Position numbers and translations under genes: made by a program. The notes under the pieces were generated by a model that did not search any database, was not told where the DNA came from, and saw nothing but the letters and a program-made list of their open reading frames with translations. DNA of 64,000 nucleotides. It comes from Gemmatimonadota bacterium. Lineage in GTDB: Bacteria > JAAXHH01. This document shows, piece by piece, positions 7,564-17,396 of the stretch; the stretch's first letter is position 1; each line of letters begins with the position of its first letter. The stretch lies in the NCBI GenBank assembly GCA_009838645.1, contig VXRC01000042.1, positions 23,276 to 87,275 on the forward strand. The letters are read 5' to 3'.

Positions 7564-9069
7564 ATGGACTACAACGGCCTGCAGGTCGCGACATTGGACG
7601 AGTCGCTACGGGACGCCATAGGCGCACGCGGCGGCAGACCCGTGGTAGCCAGCGCCGACGATCCGGAGTGCGTGGACGTCTTTATCGACGGCTTGGCCAG
7701 GGACGACATCGCCATACTGTTGCTGACGGAGCCTGAGCATATTCGCGCGTTACTCGGCCGGGCGGCCGCCACGGGCCGGATCGAGGTCCTGCTGGATGCC
7801 GTCAGGCAGATTGCCGTGGGCTCGGCCGGCCCGGCCTGCACGGACATCTGGAGAAACCACCGTCTCTCGGTCGACTTCGAACCAGACGGAACGGGAGGCG
7901 AAGCACTCGTATCAAGCATGGCGCGCCTGGCGGGCTACCTGGTCAACAAGAAGCGCACCGCCGTGGACGGTGGCGTGGACACCACCTACTGGCATCGCAC
8001 CGACATGCGGTGGCATTTCGAGAGCGATCCGTACGGTACCCGGGGAGAATCGGCCTTCCTCAGGGCTTGCCGCCGTGAATCGACGGAATATACGCCCATA
8101 TGGCTGCTGCGCCAGGCCGGCCGCTACCAGCGGGCCTACCGGGAACTCAAATCCGACCTGGACTTCCTGGATATGTGCAAGACCCCGGAGCTCACGGCGG
8201 AAATCACGTTGATGGCCGCGGAACGCCTCGGGGTGGACGCCGCCATCCTCTTCGCGGACATCCTGCCCCTGCTGCAGCCGATGGGGTTCCGACTGGAATA
8301 CGTCACGGGTCAGGGACCGGTCATTCACAACCCGTTGCGATCGGCCGAAGCCGTGGACCAACTCGAAGACGGGGAACCGGCGTCCCAGCGCTTCGTCTAC
8401 GAGGCCATCCGCATGGTGCTGCCCGCGCTGCCGCCCCATATCCCGCTCATCGGTTTTTCCGGCGCCCCCTTCACCCTGGCGGCCTATGCCATCGAAGGCC
8501 AGAGTACCAAGGACTTCAAGCATCTCAAGACCTTCATGTATACCGATCCGGGCGCGTGGCACGCTTTCATGTCGAAGCTGGCCCGGGCCGTCACGGCGTA
8601 CCTCAACGAACAGATCGAGGCCGGCGTCCACGCCGTGCAACTCTTCGACAGCTGGGCCGGCTGCCTGTCACCCGACGATTACCGGGCGTTCGTCCTTCCC
8701 CACACGGGATACGTCTTTTCCCACCTGCGCCGGGGCGTGCCCAGGCTTCACTTCGGCGTGGGGACGGGGTCCCTGCTCGAACTGATGCGGGAGGCGGGAG
8801 GAGACGTCATCGGGCTGGACTGGCGGGTGGACCTGGCCGAGGCCTGGCGCCGGCTCGAATACGATACGGCCGTACAGGGGAACCTCGATCCCGTGATCCT
8901 GTTCGCCTCCCCCGATGAAATCCGCAAACAGGCCAAGGCCATCCTGCACAAGGCCGCCGGACGTCCCGGCCACATATTCAATCTCGGCCACGGCATACTG
9001 CCCGGCACGCCGGAAGACCACGTGATCGCCCTGGTGGACGCCGTACATGAGATGGGAAGCGGTCGATGA
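7564..9069 (+). CDS. hemE: Uroporphyrinogen decarboxylase with N-terminal HemD-like half domain
   Basis: HemE decarboxylates the four acetate groups of uroporphyrinogen III to give coproporphyrinogen III. Residues ~170-500 of this 501-residue protein are a full HemE: the signature PIWLLRQAGRYQ is at 178-189, followed by DAAILFADILPLLQPMG and later GFSGAPFTLAAY. Normal HemE is about 340-360 residues, so roughly 160 extra residues precede it. Residues ~30-125 (DDIAILLLTEPEHIRALLG, then IAVGSAGPACTDIW, then LSVDFEPDGTGGEALVSSM) follow the pattern of one lobe of uroporphyrinogen-III synthase (HemD). The start at 7564 follows GGGAGGAAAGGA. It overlaps hemY by ATGA, so the two are translationally coupled. 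Confidence 0.88.
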   Translation: MDYNGLQVATLDESLRDAIGARGGRPVVASADDPECVDVFIDGLARDDIAILLLTEPEHIRALLGRAAATGRIEVLLDAVRQIAVGSAGPACTDIWRNHRLSVDFEPDGTGGEALVSSMARLAGYLVNKKRTAVDGGVDTTYWHRTDMRWHFESDPYGTRGESAFLRACRRESTEYTPIWLLRQAGRYQRAYRELKSDLDFLDMCKTPELTAEITLMAAERLGVDAAILFADILPLLQPMGFRLEYVTGQGPVIHNPLRSAEAVDQLEDGEPASQRFVYEAIRMVLPALPPHIPLIGFSGAPFTLAAYAIEGQSTKDFKHLKTFMYTDPGAWHAFMSKLARAVTAYLNEQIEAGVHAVQLFDSWAGCLSPDDYRAFVLPHTGYVFSHLRRGVPRLHFGVGTGSLLELMREAGGDVIGLDWRVDLAEAWRRLEYDTAVQGNLDPVILFASPDEIRKQAKAILHKAAGRPGHIFNLGHGILPGTPEDHVIALVDAVHEMGSGR

Positions 9070-10575
9070 AGGTCGTCGTGGTCGGCGGGGGCATCGCGGG
9101 ACTGAGCGCGGCCCACCGGCTGACGGAATCCGGGCATCCCGGACTGGAAGTGACGCTGCTCGAGCGGTCGGACCGTTTCGGCGGGACGATTCGTACGGTC
9201 GAGCGCGACGGCTGCCTGGTCGAACTGGGGCCGGATTCCTTTCTCACATCCAAGCCCTGGCTGTCGGATCTCGCGGGCCGCCTGGGTGTGGCGGACCGGA
9301 TCATCCCCACCGCACGTACCCATCGCAGGTCCCACGTGGTCCATCGCGGGAAGCTGCATCCGTTGCCCGACGGTTTTCTGATGATGGCGCCCACCCGGCT
9401 CTGGCCCATGGTGGGCACCTCCCTCTTTTCGTGGAAGGGCAAGGCCCGGTGCGCCCTGGACCTGATACTGCCCAAGGGATCCGCAACCGGCGACGAGAGC
9501 CTCGGCGCCTTCGTCCGCAGGCGATTCGGCGGCGAAGTGCTCGAGCGGGTCGTCCAGCCGCTCATCGGCGGCATCTACGCGGGAGACCCGGACACCCTCA
9601 GCCTAAAGGCCACTATCCCGCGGTTCTTCGAGATGGAACAGCATCACCGCAGCGTCATCAAGGCCATGGTCGCGCAGCGGCGCGCGGCCGCGAAGCAACA
9701 GCGCGGGGCGTCCGCCGGCAGCACAGCCGCGAAGCATCGAGGCCAAGCGTCTGCAGGCAGCGGTGGTCCCGCAGGAAGCGGTGGCCCCGCCGGCAGCGGT
9801 GGCCCCACCGGCAGCGGCGCCCGTTACGGCGAACTGGCTTCCTTCGACCGGGGCATGGAAACCATCGTGCAGGCGCTGCTGCGGCAACTGCCCTCGGACG
9901 CCATGCATACCCAGGCCGAGGTGACGCGGCTGTCCCGTGAAGGGAGCGGCTGGAACCTGACCTGCGGCGACGGGCGCCATTTCCATGTGGACGGCGTCAT
10001 TCTCGCCGTGCCCTCCCGACATGCCGCGGAACTGCTGCACGGTACCGACTCCGGTCTGTTCGAAGAACTGGCGGCCATCCCCCACGCGTCGTCGGCCGTC
10101 ATGAACCTCGCGTACCGGCGTTCGGACGTGCCCCACCCGCTGGACTGCTTCGGTTTCGTCGTGCCCGCGGTAGAGGATCGCGAAATCATCGCCTGCACTT
10201 TCAGCAGCGTGAAGTTCCCGAACCGCGCGCCGGAAGGCCTCGTCCTGCTGCGCGTGTTTTTAGGCGGCATGCTCCAGCAGGAACTGCTCCGGTCTGACGA
10301 CGAAGTCCTGTTGCGGATCGTACGCGGGGAGTTGCGGGACCTGATGGGCATCGAAAACGAGCCGCTGCATACCGAACTGGCGCGCTATCCGGACGCCATG
10401 CCCCAGTACCTGGTCGGCCATGGCCGGCGTGTCGAGCGGATCGAATCGCTGCTCGGGCGGCATCCCGGGCTTGCACTGGCGGGCAATGCCTACGGGGGCG
10501 TGGGCCTGCCGGACTGCGTGCGCTCGGGAGTACAGGCGGCGGAGCGTGTCCTGGGCGGAGCGGATGCCGCCCAAC

Positions 10576-10595
<20 letters not shown>
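9066..10595 (+). CDS. hemY: Protoporphyrinogen oxidase HemY-type with Gly/Ser-rich insert
   Basis: This 509-residue flavoprotein oxidises protoporphyrinogen IX or, in coproporphyrin-dependent organisms, coproporphyrinogen III. The FAD dinucleotide-binding motif VVVGGGIAGLSAAHRLTES begins at residue 3, and GGTIRTVERDGCLVELGPDSFL follows at 39-60. The C-terminal FAD segment is ALAGNAYGGVGLPDCVRSG. Residues ~206-252 form a low-complexity Ala/Lys/Gly/Ser stretch with six-residue GSGGPA-like repeats that ordinary HemY lacks. It sits before the YGELASFDRGMETIVQAL segment, so it probably forms a surface loop. Its ATG overlaps the hemE stop, and its end overlaps the convergent aminotransferase by about 20 bp. 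Confidence 0.88.
9756..9818 (+). repeat. 18-bp in-frame repeat inside hemY
   Basis: Three tandem 18-bp units encoding GSGGPA, GSGGPA and GSGGPT plus a partial fourth GSG lie inside the hemY linker. The units differ at third codon positions, so this is an older expansion that has partly diverged. Confidence 0.85.
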
Positions 10596-11925
<1,330 letters not shown>

Positions 11926-11947
11926 TTTTACCATCCTTTTCAGGTAG

Positions 11948-12796
11948 TTATGTCTTGTTGCTTCGGGTCCACCCCCGCGGCCTGTGCCACGGCTTGAAGA
12001 GCGCGCGCTGGTCATCGTCCCACCGGGCGTAGGTGGCTTCTGTCACGTACGGCAGTTCGTCCATGGTCGCCTGGTTCTGCGACAGCATCCAGTAGGGCCC
12101 GTAACCTACGTGGATGGTCTTGCGGACCCGGTCGGACCGGTTGGTAACACCTCCGTGGCGGAGATTCTCTGTGAACAGTATGGCGTCACCGGCCTTGACT
12201 TCCAGCGCGACCACGCCGGGTTCCTCGTCCGGGTTGCCGTCATAGGGACAGGGCACGTTCGTCTTGTGGGTTCCGGGTATGACGCAGAACGCCCCGTGTT
12301 CCCGGGACACGTCATGGATGAAGTAGACCATGCGCACCATCATGCAGTCGATTCCGTTCGCGTTGAACCCGTACCGGTACTTCTGATTCTCGGGCCGCAT
12401 GCCGCCGTGCAGTCCCGACAGGTTCCCGCGGTAGCGGATCCGGATCTCGGAGTTGTTGATCGTGGACCTGCCCTGGACGATACCATTGATATACGCCATG
12501 GTGCGCTTGTCGTTCACCAGCACGTCGAAGCGCTCGTCGGCGTTCCAGAAGTCCTCGATGATGACGGTCCTGCCCTCCGCGTTCGATCCGTCCGCGTGAT
12601 ATCCCCGTTCCGGATTCCGGTGATAATCCGGACCCCATGGGCTGATCTTGCGCGGCGGCTTTTCCAGGTTCTCCAGCGCGTGTGCTTCCAGTTCGTCCAC
12701 CGCGGCTGACAGCGAAAAGACGGTACCCGGATCCAGCAGGTCCTCGACCACGATGTAGCCCTGACGGTCGAATTCATAGCGTTCGGTTTCGTTCAT
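11948..12796 (-). CDS. PhyH-family dioxygenase-like protein with HxG in place of HxD
   Basis: The 282-residue protein has the cupin-fold features of phytanoyl-CoA dioxygenases: YEFDRQGYIVVEDLL at the N-terminus, the conserved FCVIPGTHK loop at about 170-178, and a distal His (NLRHGGVTNRSDR, H214) followed by Arg residues that bind the 2-oxoglutarate carboxylate. At the usual HxD iron site it reads LHGG (H130-G131-G132), so the Asp ligand is replaced by Gly. HxG/HxA occurs in Fe/2-oxoglutarate halogenases, where halide takes the vacant site. Here the change may mean that, another metal ligand, or loss of activity. GGAG precedes the ATG. It lies 22 bp upstream of the aminotransferase. Confidence 0.82.
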   Translation of the reverse strand: MNETERYEFDRQGYIVVEDLLDPGTVFSLSAAVDELEAHALENLEKPPRKISPWGPDYHRNPERGYHADGSNAEGRTVIIEDFWNADERFDVLVNDKRTMAYINGIVQGRSTINNSEIRIRYRGNLSGLHGGMRPENQKYRYGFNANGIDCMMVRMVYFIHDVSREHGAFCVIPGTHKTNVPCPYDGNPDEEPGVVALEVKAGDAILFTENLRHGGVTNRSDRVRKTIHVGYGPYWMLSQNQATMDELPYVTEATYARWDDDQRALFKPWHRPRGWTRSNKT

Positions 12797-12894
12797 GATT
12801 ACTCCTTAGCTGCCCGTCTCCCATAGCGGTACGTAGCCCGCACGTTCCACCGATGCCACCGTTCGCGATTTCATGGTCGAAGCGCATGCCATAC

Positions 12895-12923
12895 AAAATA
12901 ACGCCTGGTCCTGACCCTGACAA
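12895..12923 (-). promoter_or_regulatory. Possible promoter for the PhyH-aminotransferase operon
   Basis: On the minus strand TTGTCA (12923-12918) is followed after 17 bp by TATTTT (12900-12895). The boxes are only moderate matches; leader length to the ATG would be about 90 nt. Confidence 0.4.
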
Positions 12924-12980
12924 TATGCGTGTGGTTCGCACGGGTTTTTTGCCGCGGCGGCGAAGACGCCAATCTGGTAG

Positions 12981-13009
12981 TTGACGCGTCCGGCAGGAAT
13001 CCTTATATA
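12981..13009 (+). promoter_or_regulatory. Sigma70-type promoter for pntAA
   Basis: TTGACG (12981-12986) is followed after 17 bp by TATATA (13004-13009), an AT island within GC-rich sequence. The expected leader to the pntAA ATG at 13143 is about 127 nt. Confidence 0.65.
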
Positions 13010-13142
13010 TAGAACTCGGTCCGCGTGGAATTCGGTCCGCGACGCGGCGCAAGCATGGTCCACATCGTCCACATTGTCGGATCAGCCAGCATATTTGAAA
13101 CAGCCGGAATATCCAATTCAGTCAACGCAGTCGGAGCAGTAC

Positions 13143-14300
13143 ATGACCATCGGCGTCCCTACCGAAACCTGTCCGGGCGAACGGCGCGTATCCATCGTTC
13201 CGGCCGGGATTGGCGCCCTGGTGCGGGCAGGTTGCGCCGTCCGGGTCTCCGCGGGAGCGGGCCGTGAGGCGGGCATCGCGGACGCAGACTATGAAGAAGC
13301 CGGTGCCCTGGTCGTGCCGGATCGCGCATCGGTGTTTTCCGAAGCAGACGCGATCGTGCAGGTAAGAGGGGGCGGAGCGAATCCCGACTCGGGTATGGCG
13401 GACGTAGAGCTGCTGCGCGAGGGACAGGTACTGATCGGGTTTCTGGAACCACTGTCCACCGCCGCCGAGATCCGGGCGCTCGCAGAACGGCGCACAATCG
13501 CCTGTGCCATGGAGTTGATCCCGAGGACCTCCCGGGCGCAAAGCATGGACGCCCTTTCCTCCCAGGCCAATATCGGCGGGTACAAGGCCGCGCTGATGGC
13601 GGCCGAATACCTCCCGAAGCTGTTCCCCATGATGATGACGGCGGCCGGGACCATCACGCCCGCCCATGTCTTCGTGGTCGGTGTCGGCGTGGCGGGCCTG
13701 CAGGCCATTTCGACCTGCAAGCGGCTGGGCGCCGTGATCCAGGCCTACGACGTGCGGCCGGCCGTCAAGGAGCAGGTCCAGAGCGTCGGGGCGCGATTCG
13801 TGGAGCTGGAACTCGACACCGCGGAATCCGAAGGATCGGGGGGTTACGCCCAGGCCATGGACGAGCAGTTCTACGCGAAGCAGCGGGAGATGATGGCCCG
13901 CGTCGTATCCGAGAACGACGTGGTGATCACCACGGCCGCCGTACCCGGAAAGCCGGCGCCCGTGCTGGTGACGGAAGACATGGTCAAGAGCATGAATCCC
14001 GGCTCGGTCGTGATCGACCTGGCGGCGGAACGGGGAGGAAACTGCGAGATCACGGAACCGGGCAAGACCGTCGTCAAGCACGGCGTGACCCTCGTGGGCG
14101 AACTGAACCTGCCTTCGACCGTACCCTATCACGCGAGCCAGATGTACTCCAACAACATCGTGAACTTCCTGAAACTGATGATCAACGACGGCGCGCTGGA
14201 CGCGACCGTGGACGACGATATCGTGCAGGGCGCGACCGTTACCCGCGACGGCGAGATCGTCAACGAACTGGTCCGTTCCGTACTTGACGGTACCGGCTGA
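13143..14300 (+). CDS. pntAA: NAD(P) transhydrogenase subunit alpha part 1
   Basis: This is the soluble NAD(H)-binding domain I of proton-translocating transhydrogenase, which couples proton influx to hydride transfer from NADH to NADP+. The 385-residue protein starts MTIGVPTETCPGERRVSIVP, as in alanine dehydrogenase/PntAA proteins. The nucleotide-binding stretch is VVGVGVAGLQAISTCKRLGA followed by the Asp of QAYDVRP. GGAG precedes the ATG. The alpha subunit is split: the membrane part is the next gene (pntAB), the Rhodospirillum-type three-subunit layout. The start of the longer open frame (12981) falls in the promoter and is rejected. Confidence 0.92.
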   Translation: MTIGVPTETCPGERRVSIVPAGIGALVRAGCAVRVSAGAGREAGIADADYEEAGALVVPDRASVFSEADAIVQVRGGGANPDSGMADVELLREGQVLIGFLEPLSTAAEIRALAERRTIACAMELIPRTSRAQSMDALSSQANIGGYKAALMAAEYLPKLFPMMMTAAGTITPAHVFVVGVGVAGLQAISTCKRLGAVIQAYDVRPAVKEQVQSVGARFVELELDTAESEGSGGYAQAMDEQFYAKQREMMARVVSENDVVITTAAVPGKPAPVLVTEDMVKSMNPGSVVIDLAAERGGNCEITEPGKTVVKHGVTLVGELNLPSTVPYHASQMYSNNIVNFLKLMINDGALDATVDDDIVQGATVTRDGEIVNELVRSVLDGTG

Positions 14301-14337
14301 GCGGGCTTGTCCCGGAGAACGCATCGAGGAGTGCCAC

Positions 14338-14619
14338 ATGGGTGAAACCATTGCCATACTGACCATTTTCGTCCTGGCGGTGTTCGTCGGATTCGAAGTC
14401 ATCACCAAGGTCCCGCCCATTCTGCACACGCCGCTGATGTCCGGCTCGAACGCCATATCGGGGATCACGATCATCGGCGCCATCCTCTCGGCCGGAACCC
14501 AGTACTCTACGCTTACCACGGTCCTCGGAACCGCCGCCGTGGTTTTCGCCACGATCAACGTGGTCGGCGGCTACCTCGTGACCAACCGCATGCTGGACAT
14601 GTTCAAGAGAAAGGAGTAG
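14338..14619 (+). CDS. pntAB: NAD(P) transhydrogenase subunit alpha part 2
   Basis: This 93-residue, three-helix membrane protein is the membrane part of the transhydrogenase alpha subunit. The segments IAILTIFVLAVFVGFEVI, AISGITIIGAILSA and TVLGTAAVVFATINVVGGYLV are hydrophobic, and the family element PILHTPLMSGSNAISG links the first two. GAGGAG stands 6 bp before the ATG at 14338. It lies 37 bp after pntAA and 4 bp before pntB, so the three are one operon. It has no activity alone; with PntB it forms the proton channel. Confidence 0.92.
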   Translation: MGETIAILTIFVLAVFVGFEVITKVPPILHTPLMSGSNAISGITIIGAILSAGTQYSTLTTVLGTAAVVFATINVVGGYLVTNRMLDMFKRKE

Positions 14620-14623
14620 GCGG

Positions 14624-16024
14624 ATGTCCCCCGATCTCGTCCGCTTCGCCTATCTCGTCGCCGCCTCCCTGTTCGTATTCGGGCTGAAGGGTCTCTCCCA
14701 TCCCCGCACCGCGGTTCGGGGAAACCGCCTGAGTGCCCTGGGCATGTTCATCGCCATCGTGGTGACCCTGATCGACCAGCAGATCGTCCGGTTCGAGTTC
14801 ATCGTCGCGGGCATCGTCCTCGGCGGAGCCATCGGCGCCATCTGGGCGCTCAAGGTGCCCATGACCGCCATGCCGCAGTTCGTGGGCCTGTGCAACGGTT
14901 TCGGCGGCGGGGCGTCGGTGCTCGTGGCCGGCGCGGCCTACGTCGAGGCCGTGCTGCGGTCTGCGGACACGATCTCGATGCAGTTCGGCATCGCGACCGT
15001 GGCTTCCGGGCTGATCGGCGGTGTGACCTTCTGGGGCAGCCTGATCGCCTTCGGCAAGCTGCAGGGCATCGTCTCCGAGAAAGCGGTTCGCTTCACCGGA
15101 GATCACGTGCTCAAAGGGCTCTTCCTGCTGGCCGCACTGGCGGCGGGCGTCCTCGTCATCCTGCAGCCGGAGAACACCCTGTACTTCTGGATCATGGTGG
15201 CGATCGCGTCCGTGCTGGGCATATTGCTCGTGGTGCCCATCGGGGGCGCGGACATGCCGGTGGTCATCGCCCTGCTCAACTCCTACTCGGGCATGGCCGC
15301 CGCGGCGACCGGCTTCGTGCTGTCCAACAACGTGCTGATCATTTCCGGTTCGCTGGTCGGCGCTTCCGGGTTCATCCTGACGAGTATCATGTGCAAGGCC
15401 ATGAACCGGTCGCTTGCCAACGTGATGTTCGCGGGGGTCGGCGGCGATTCGGGCGGCGACGACGCGGGTCCTGCCGACGACCTCTACGAAGGCAAAGTGA
15501 AATCCACCACCGCCGAGGAGGTCGCCATGGTGCTCGACAGCGCGCGGCGCGTGGTGTTCGTCCCCGGCTACGGCATGGCGGTAGCCCAGGCGCAGCACGC
15601 CGTGCGAGACCTGGCCAATCAACTGGAGGCCGACGGCATCGAGGTGGAGTTCGCCATCCATCCCGTTGCGGGCCGCATGCCCGGTCACATGAACGTGCTG
15701 CTGGCCGAAGCGGACGTCCCCTACGACCGCCTGAAGGAGATGGACGAGGCCAATACGGGTTTCGAACAGACCGACGTAACCATCGTCATCGGCGCCAACG
15801 ACGTGGTCAATCCCCTGGCCCGCGACGCAGCGGACACGCCGTTGACCGGCATGCCGATCCTGAACGTGGACAAGTCGCGGACCGTCGTGGTCATCAAGCG
15901 CAGCCTGAGCCCCGGCTTCGCCGGCATACCCAATCCGCTCTTCGCCGCGGACAACTGCCTGATGTTCTTCGCCGACGGCAAGGAAGCGGTGCAGGAACTG
16001 ACGGCGGCGGTGAACGAAATCTGA
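14624..16024 (+). CDS. pntB: NAD(P) transhydrogenase subunit beta
   Basis: This 466-residue subunit combines about eight to nine membrane helices (domain II, residues ~5-265) with a soluble NADP(H)-binding domain III. Family sequences in domain III are VFVPGYGMAVAQAQHAVRDL, HPVAGRMPGHMNVLLAEA and VIGANDVVNP, ending with NPLFAADNCLMFFADGK. Together with PntAA/PntAB it completes a proton-pumping transhydrogenase that supplies NADPH. GGAG in the end of pntAB serves as ribosome site. The length equals the usual PntB. Confidence 0.93.
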   Translation: MSPDLVRFAYLVAASLFVFGLKGLSHPRTAVRGNRLSALGMFIAIVVTLIDQQIVRFEFIVAGIVLGGAIGAIWALKVPMTAMPQFVGLCNGFGGGASVLVAGAAYVEAVLRSADTISMQFGIATVASGLIGGVTFWGSLIAFGKLQGIVSEKAVRFTGDHVLKGLFLLAALAAGVLVILQPENTLYFWIMVAIASVLGILLVVPIGGADMPVVIALLNSYSGMAAAATGFVLSNNVLIISGSLVGASGFILTSIMCKAMNRSLANVMFAGVGGDSGGDDAGPADDLYEGKVKSTTAEEVAMVLDSARRVVFVPGYGMAVAQAQHAVRDLANQLEADGIEVEFAIHPVAGRMPGHMNVLLAEADVPYDRLKEMDEANTGFEQTDVTIVIGANDVVNPLARDAADTPLTGMPILNVDKSRTVVVIKRSLSPGFAGIPNPLFAADNCLMFFADGKEAVQELTAAVNEI

Positions 16025-16078
16025 CCGCGGTGCACCGGGAATGATGGAATCAGCAACACATACCGGAAGGACGACCCG

Positions 16079-17260
16079 ATGGCCGCGCTAGGCACGCCGC
16101 TGTCCCCTTCGGCGACCCGGGTGCTGATGTGCGGTTCAGGCGAACTGGGCAAGGAAGTGGTCATCGAGTTCCAGCGCCTGGGCGTGGAAGTGGTCGCGGT
16201 CGACCGTTACGCCAACGCGCCGGCCATGCAGGTGGCCCACCGCTCCCACGTGGTGGACATGCTGGACCCATCCGCCCTGCGCGCGGTGATCGAGCGGGAA
16301 AACCCCGATTTCATCGTACCCGAAATAGAAGCCATCGCCACCGGCGCCCTGGTGGACCTTGAATCGGAAGGATATCACGTCGTTCCCACGGCGCGGGCCG
16401 TCCACCTGACCATGAACCGGGAAGGGATACGCCGGCTGGCCGCGGAGGAGCTCGGTCTTACCACGTCGCCCTATCGCTTCGCCGAGACCCGCGAAGCCTA
16501 CGAACGCGCGGTGCGCGAGATCGGCCTGCCCTGCGTCATCAAACCCGTCATGAGCTCTTCCGGCAAGGGACAGAGCACGGTGCGCCATACATCGGAAGCG
16601 GCCGGCGCCTGGCAGCGTGCGCACGACGAGGCCCGCGGCGGCGCGGGCAAGGTGATCGTAGAGGGATTCGTCGAATTCGATTATGAAATCACGCTCCTGA
16701 CGGTGCGCCATGCGGGCGGCACGGGTTTCTGCCCGCCCATCGGCCACGAACAGGTCGACGGGGACTACCGGTACTCCTGGCAGCCCCAGCCCATGAGCGA
16801 GAAGGCGTGGGCGGAAGCCAGGCGGACGGCTGCAGCGGTCACCACCGCACTCGGCGGCCGCGGCGTATTCGGCGTCGAGCTGTTCGTCAGGGGAGACGAA
16901 GTGGTCTTCAGCGAGGTCTCGCCCCGCCCCCACGATACGGGCATGGTCACGCTCATCTCGCAGGACCTGTCCGAATTCGCCCTGCACGCGCGGGCCGTGC
17001 TCGGTCTCCCGATCCCGGAGATCCGCCAGCACGGTCCTTCCGCCTCGGCGGCCCTCGTGGTGGAAGGCGAGTCCGACCGGATGAAGTTCGGCAACCTGGG
17101 TTCCGCCCTTGCCGAACCGGACACCGGCCTGTATCTCTTCGGCAAGCCCGAGGTCTCCGGTCACCGGCGCCTCGGCGTAGTCGTCGCCCGCGGGGCGGAC
17201 ATCGACGCGGCCCGCGCGAAGGCGGACCGGGCCATGGAATCCGTGCGCGTCGAACTGTAG
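16079..17260 (+). CDS. purT: Formate-dependent phosphoribosylglycinamide formyltransferase
   Basis: PurT formylates GAR using formate and ATP, the folate-independent third step of purine synthesis. The 393-residue protein has the N-terminal nucleotide-sensing domain with [29 protein letters not shown], then an ATP-grasp core with [16 protein letters not shown] (phosphate loop) and [30 protein letters not shown] (metal and substrate residues). Length and order match E. coli PurT. AAGGA lies 8 bp before the ATG. It follows pntB by 54 bp and may be cotranscribed, though the functions are unrelated. Confidence 0.93.
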   Translation: MAALGTPLSPSATRVLMCGSGELGKEVVIEFQRLGVEVVAVDRYANAPAMQVAHRSHVVDMLDPSALRAVIERENPDFIVPEIEAIATGALVDLESEGYHVVPTARAVHLTMNREGIRRLAAEELGLTTSPYRFAETREAYERAVREIGLPCVIKPVMSSSGKGQSTVRHTSEAAGAWQRAHDEARGGAGKVIVEGFVEFDYEITLLTVRHAGGTGFCPPIGHEQVDGDYRYSWQPQPMSEKAWAEARRTAAAVTTALGGRGVFGVELFVRGDEVVFSEVSPRPHDTGMVTLISQDLSEFALHARAVLGLPIPEIRQHGPSASAALVVEGESDRMKFGNLGSALAEPDTGLYLFGKPEVSGHRRLGVVVARGADIDAARAKADRAMESVRVEL

Positions 17261-17393
17261 CGCGTCCGATTGTAGCACGTCCGGCGGACCAGTTGACAGG
17301 CAGGAGACCGCCAGGAGGCCGCCGGCGACGGCCGTGCCTCCAGAGACGGTAAGGAGACCGCCGGCGACGCCCTCATCACGGGAGAAAGGAGGG
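17261..17393. repeat. Imperfect GGAGACCGCC-type repeats
   Basis: The gap between purT and the next PhyH gene contains several copies of GGAGACCGCC(A/G)G and GCCGGCGACG in loose tandem order. No gene or promoter with both boxes is seen; a TTGACA at 17291 has no matching -10 box. Confidence 0.4.
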
Positions 17394-17396
17394 ATG

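Larger units (their letters stand above)
12797..13142. other. Divergent promoter region between the PhyH gene and pntAA
   Basis: This 346-bp gap holds no convincing gene. It contains a promoter for each direction (listed separately) and a ~130-bp leader before pntAA with an imperfect direct repeat of TCGGTCCGCG (about 13017 and 13032). Confidence 0.55.

Noticed and set aside
17291-17296. TTGACA as a promoter for the PhyH gene at 17.4 kb
   Set aside because: No -10-like hexamer lies 15-19 bp downstream; the region is repeat-rich GC sequence.
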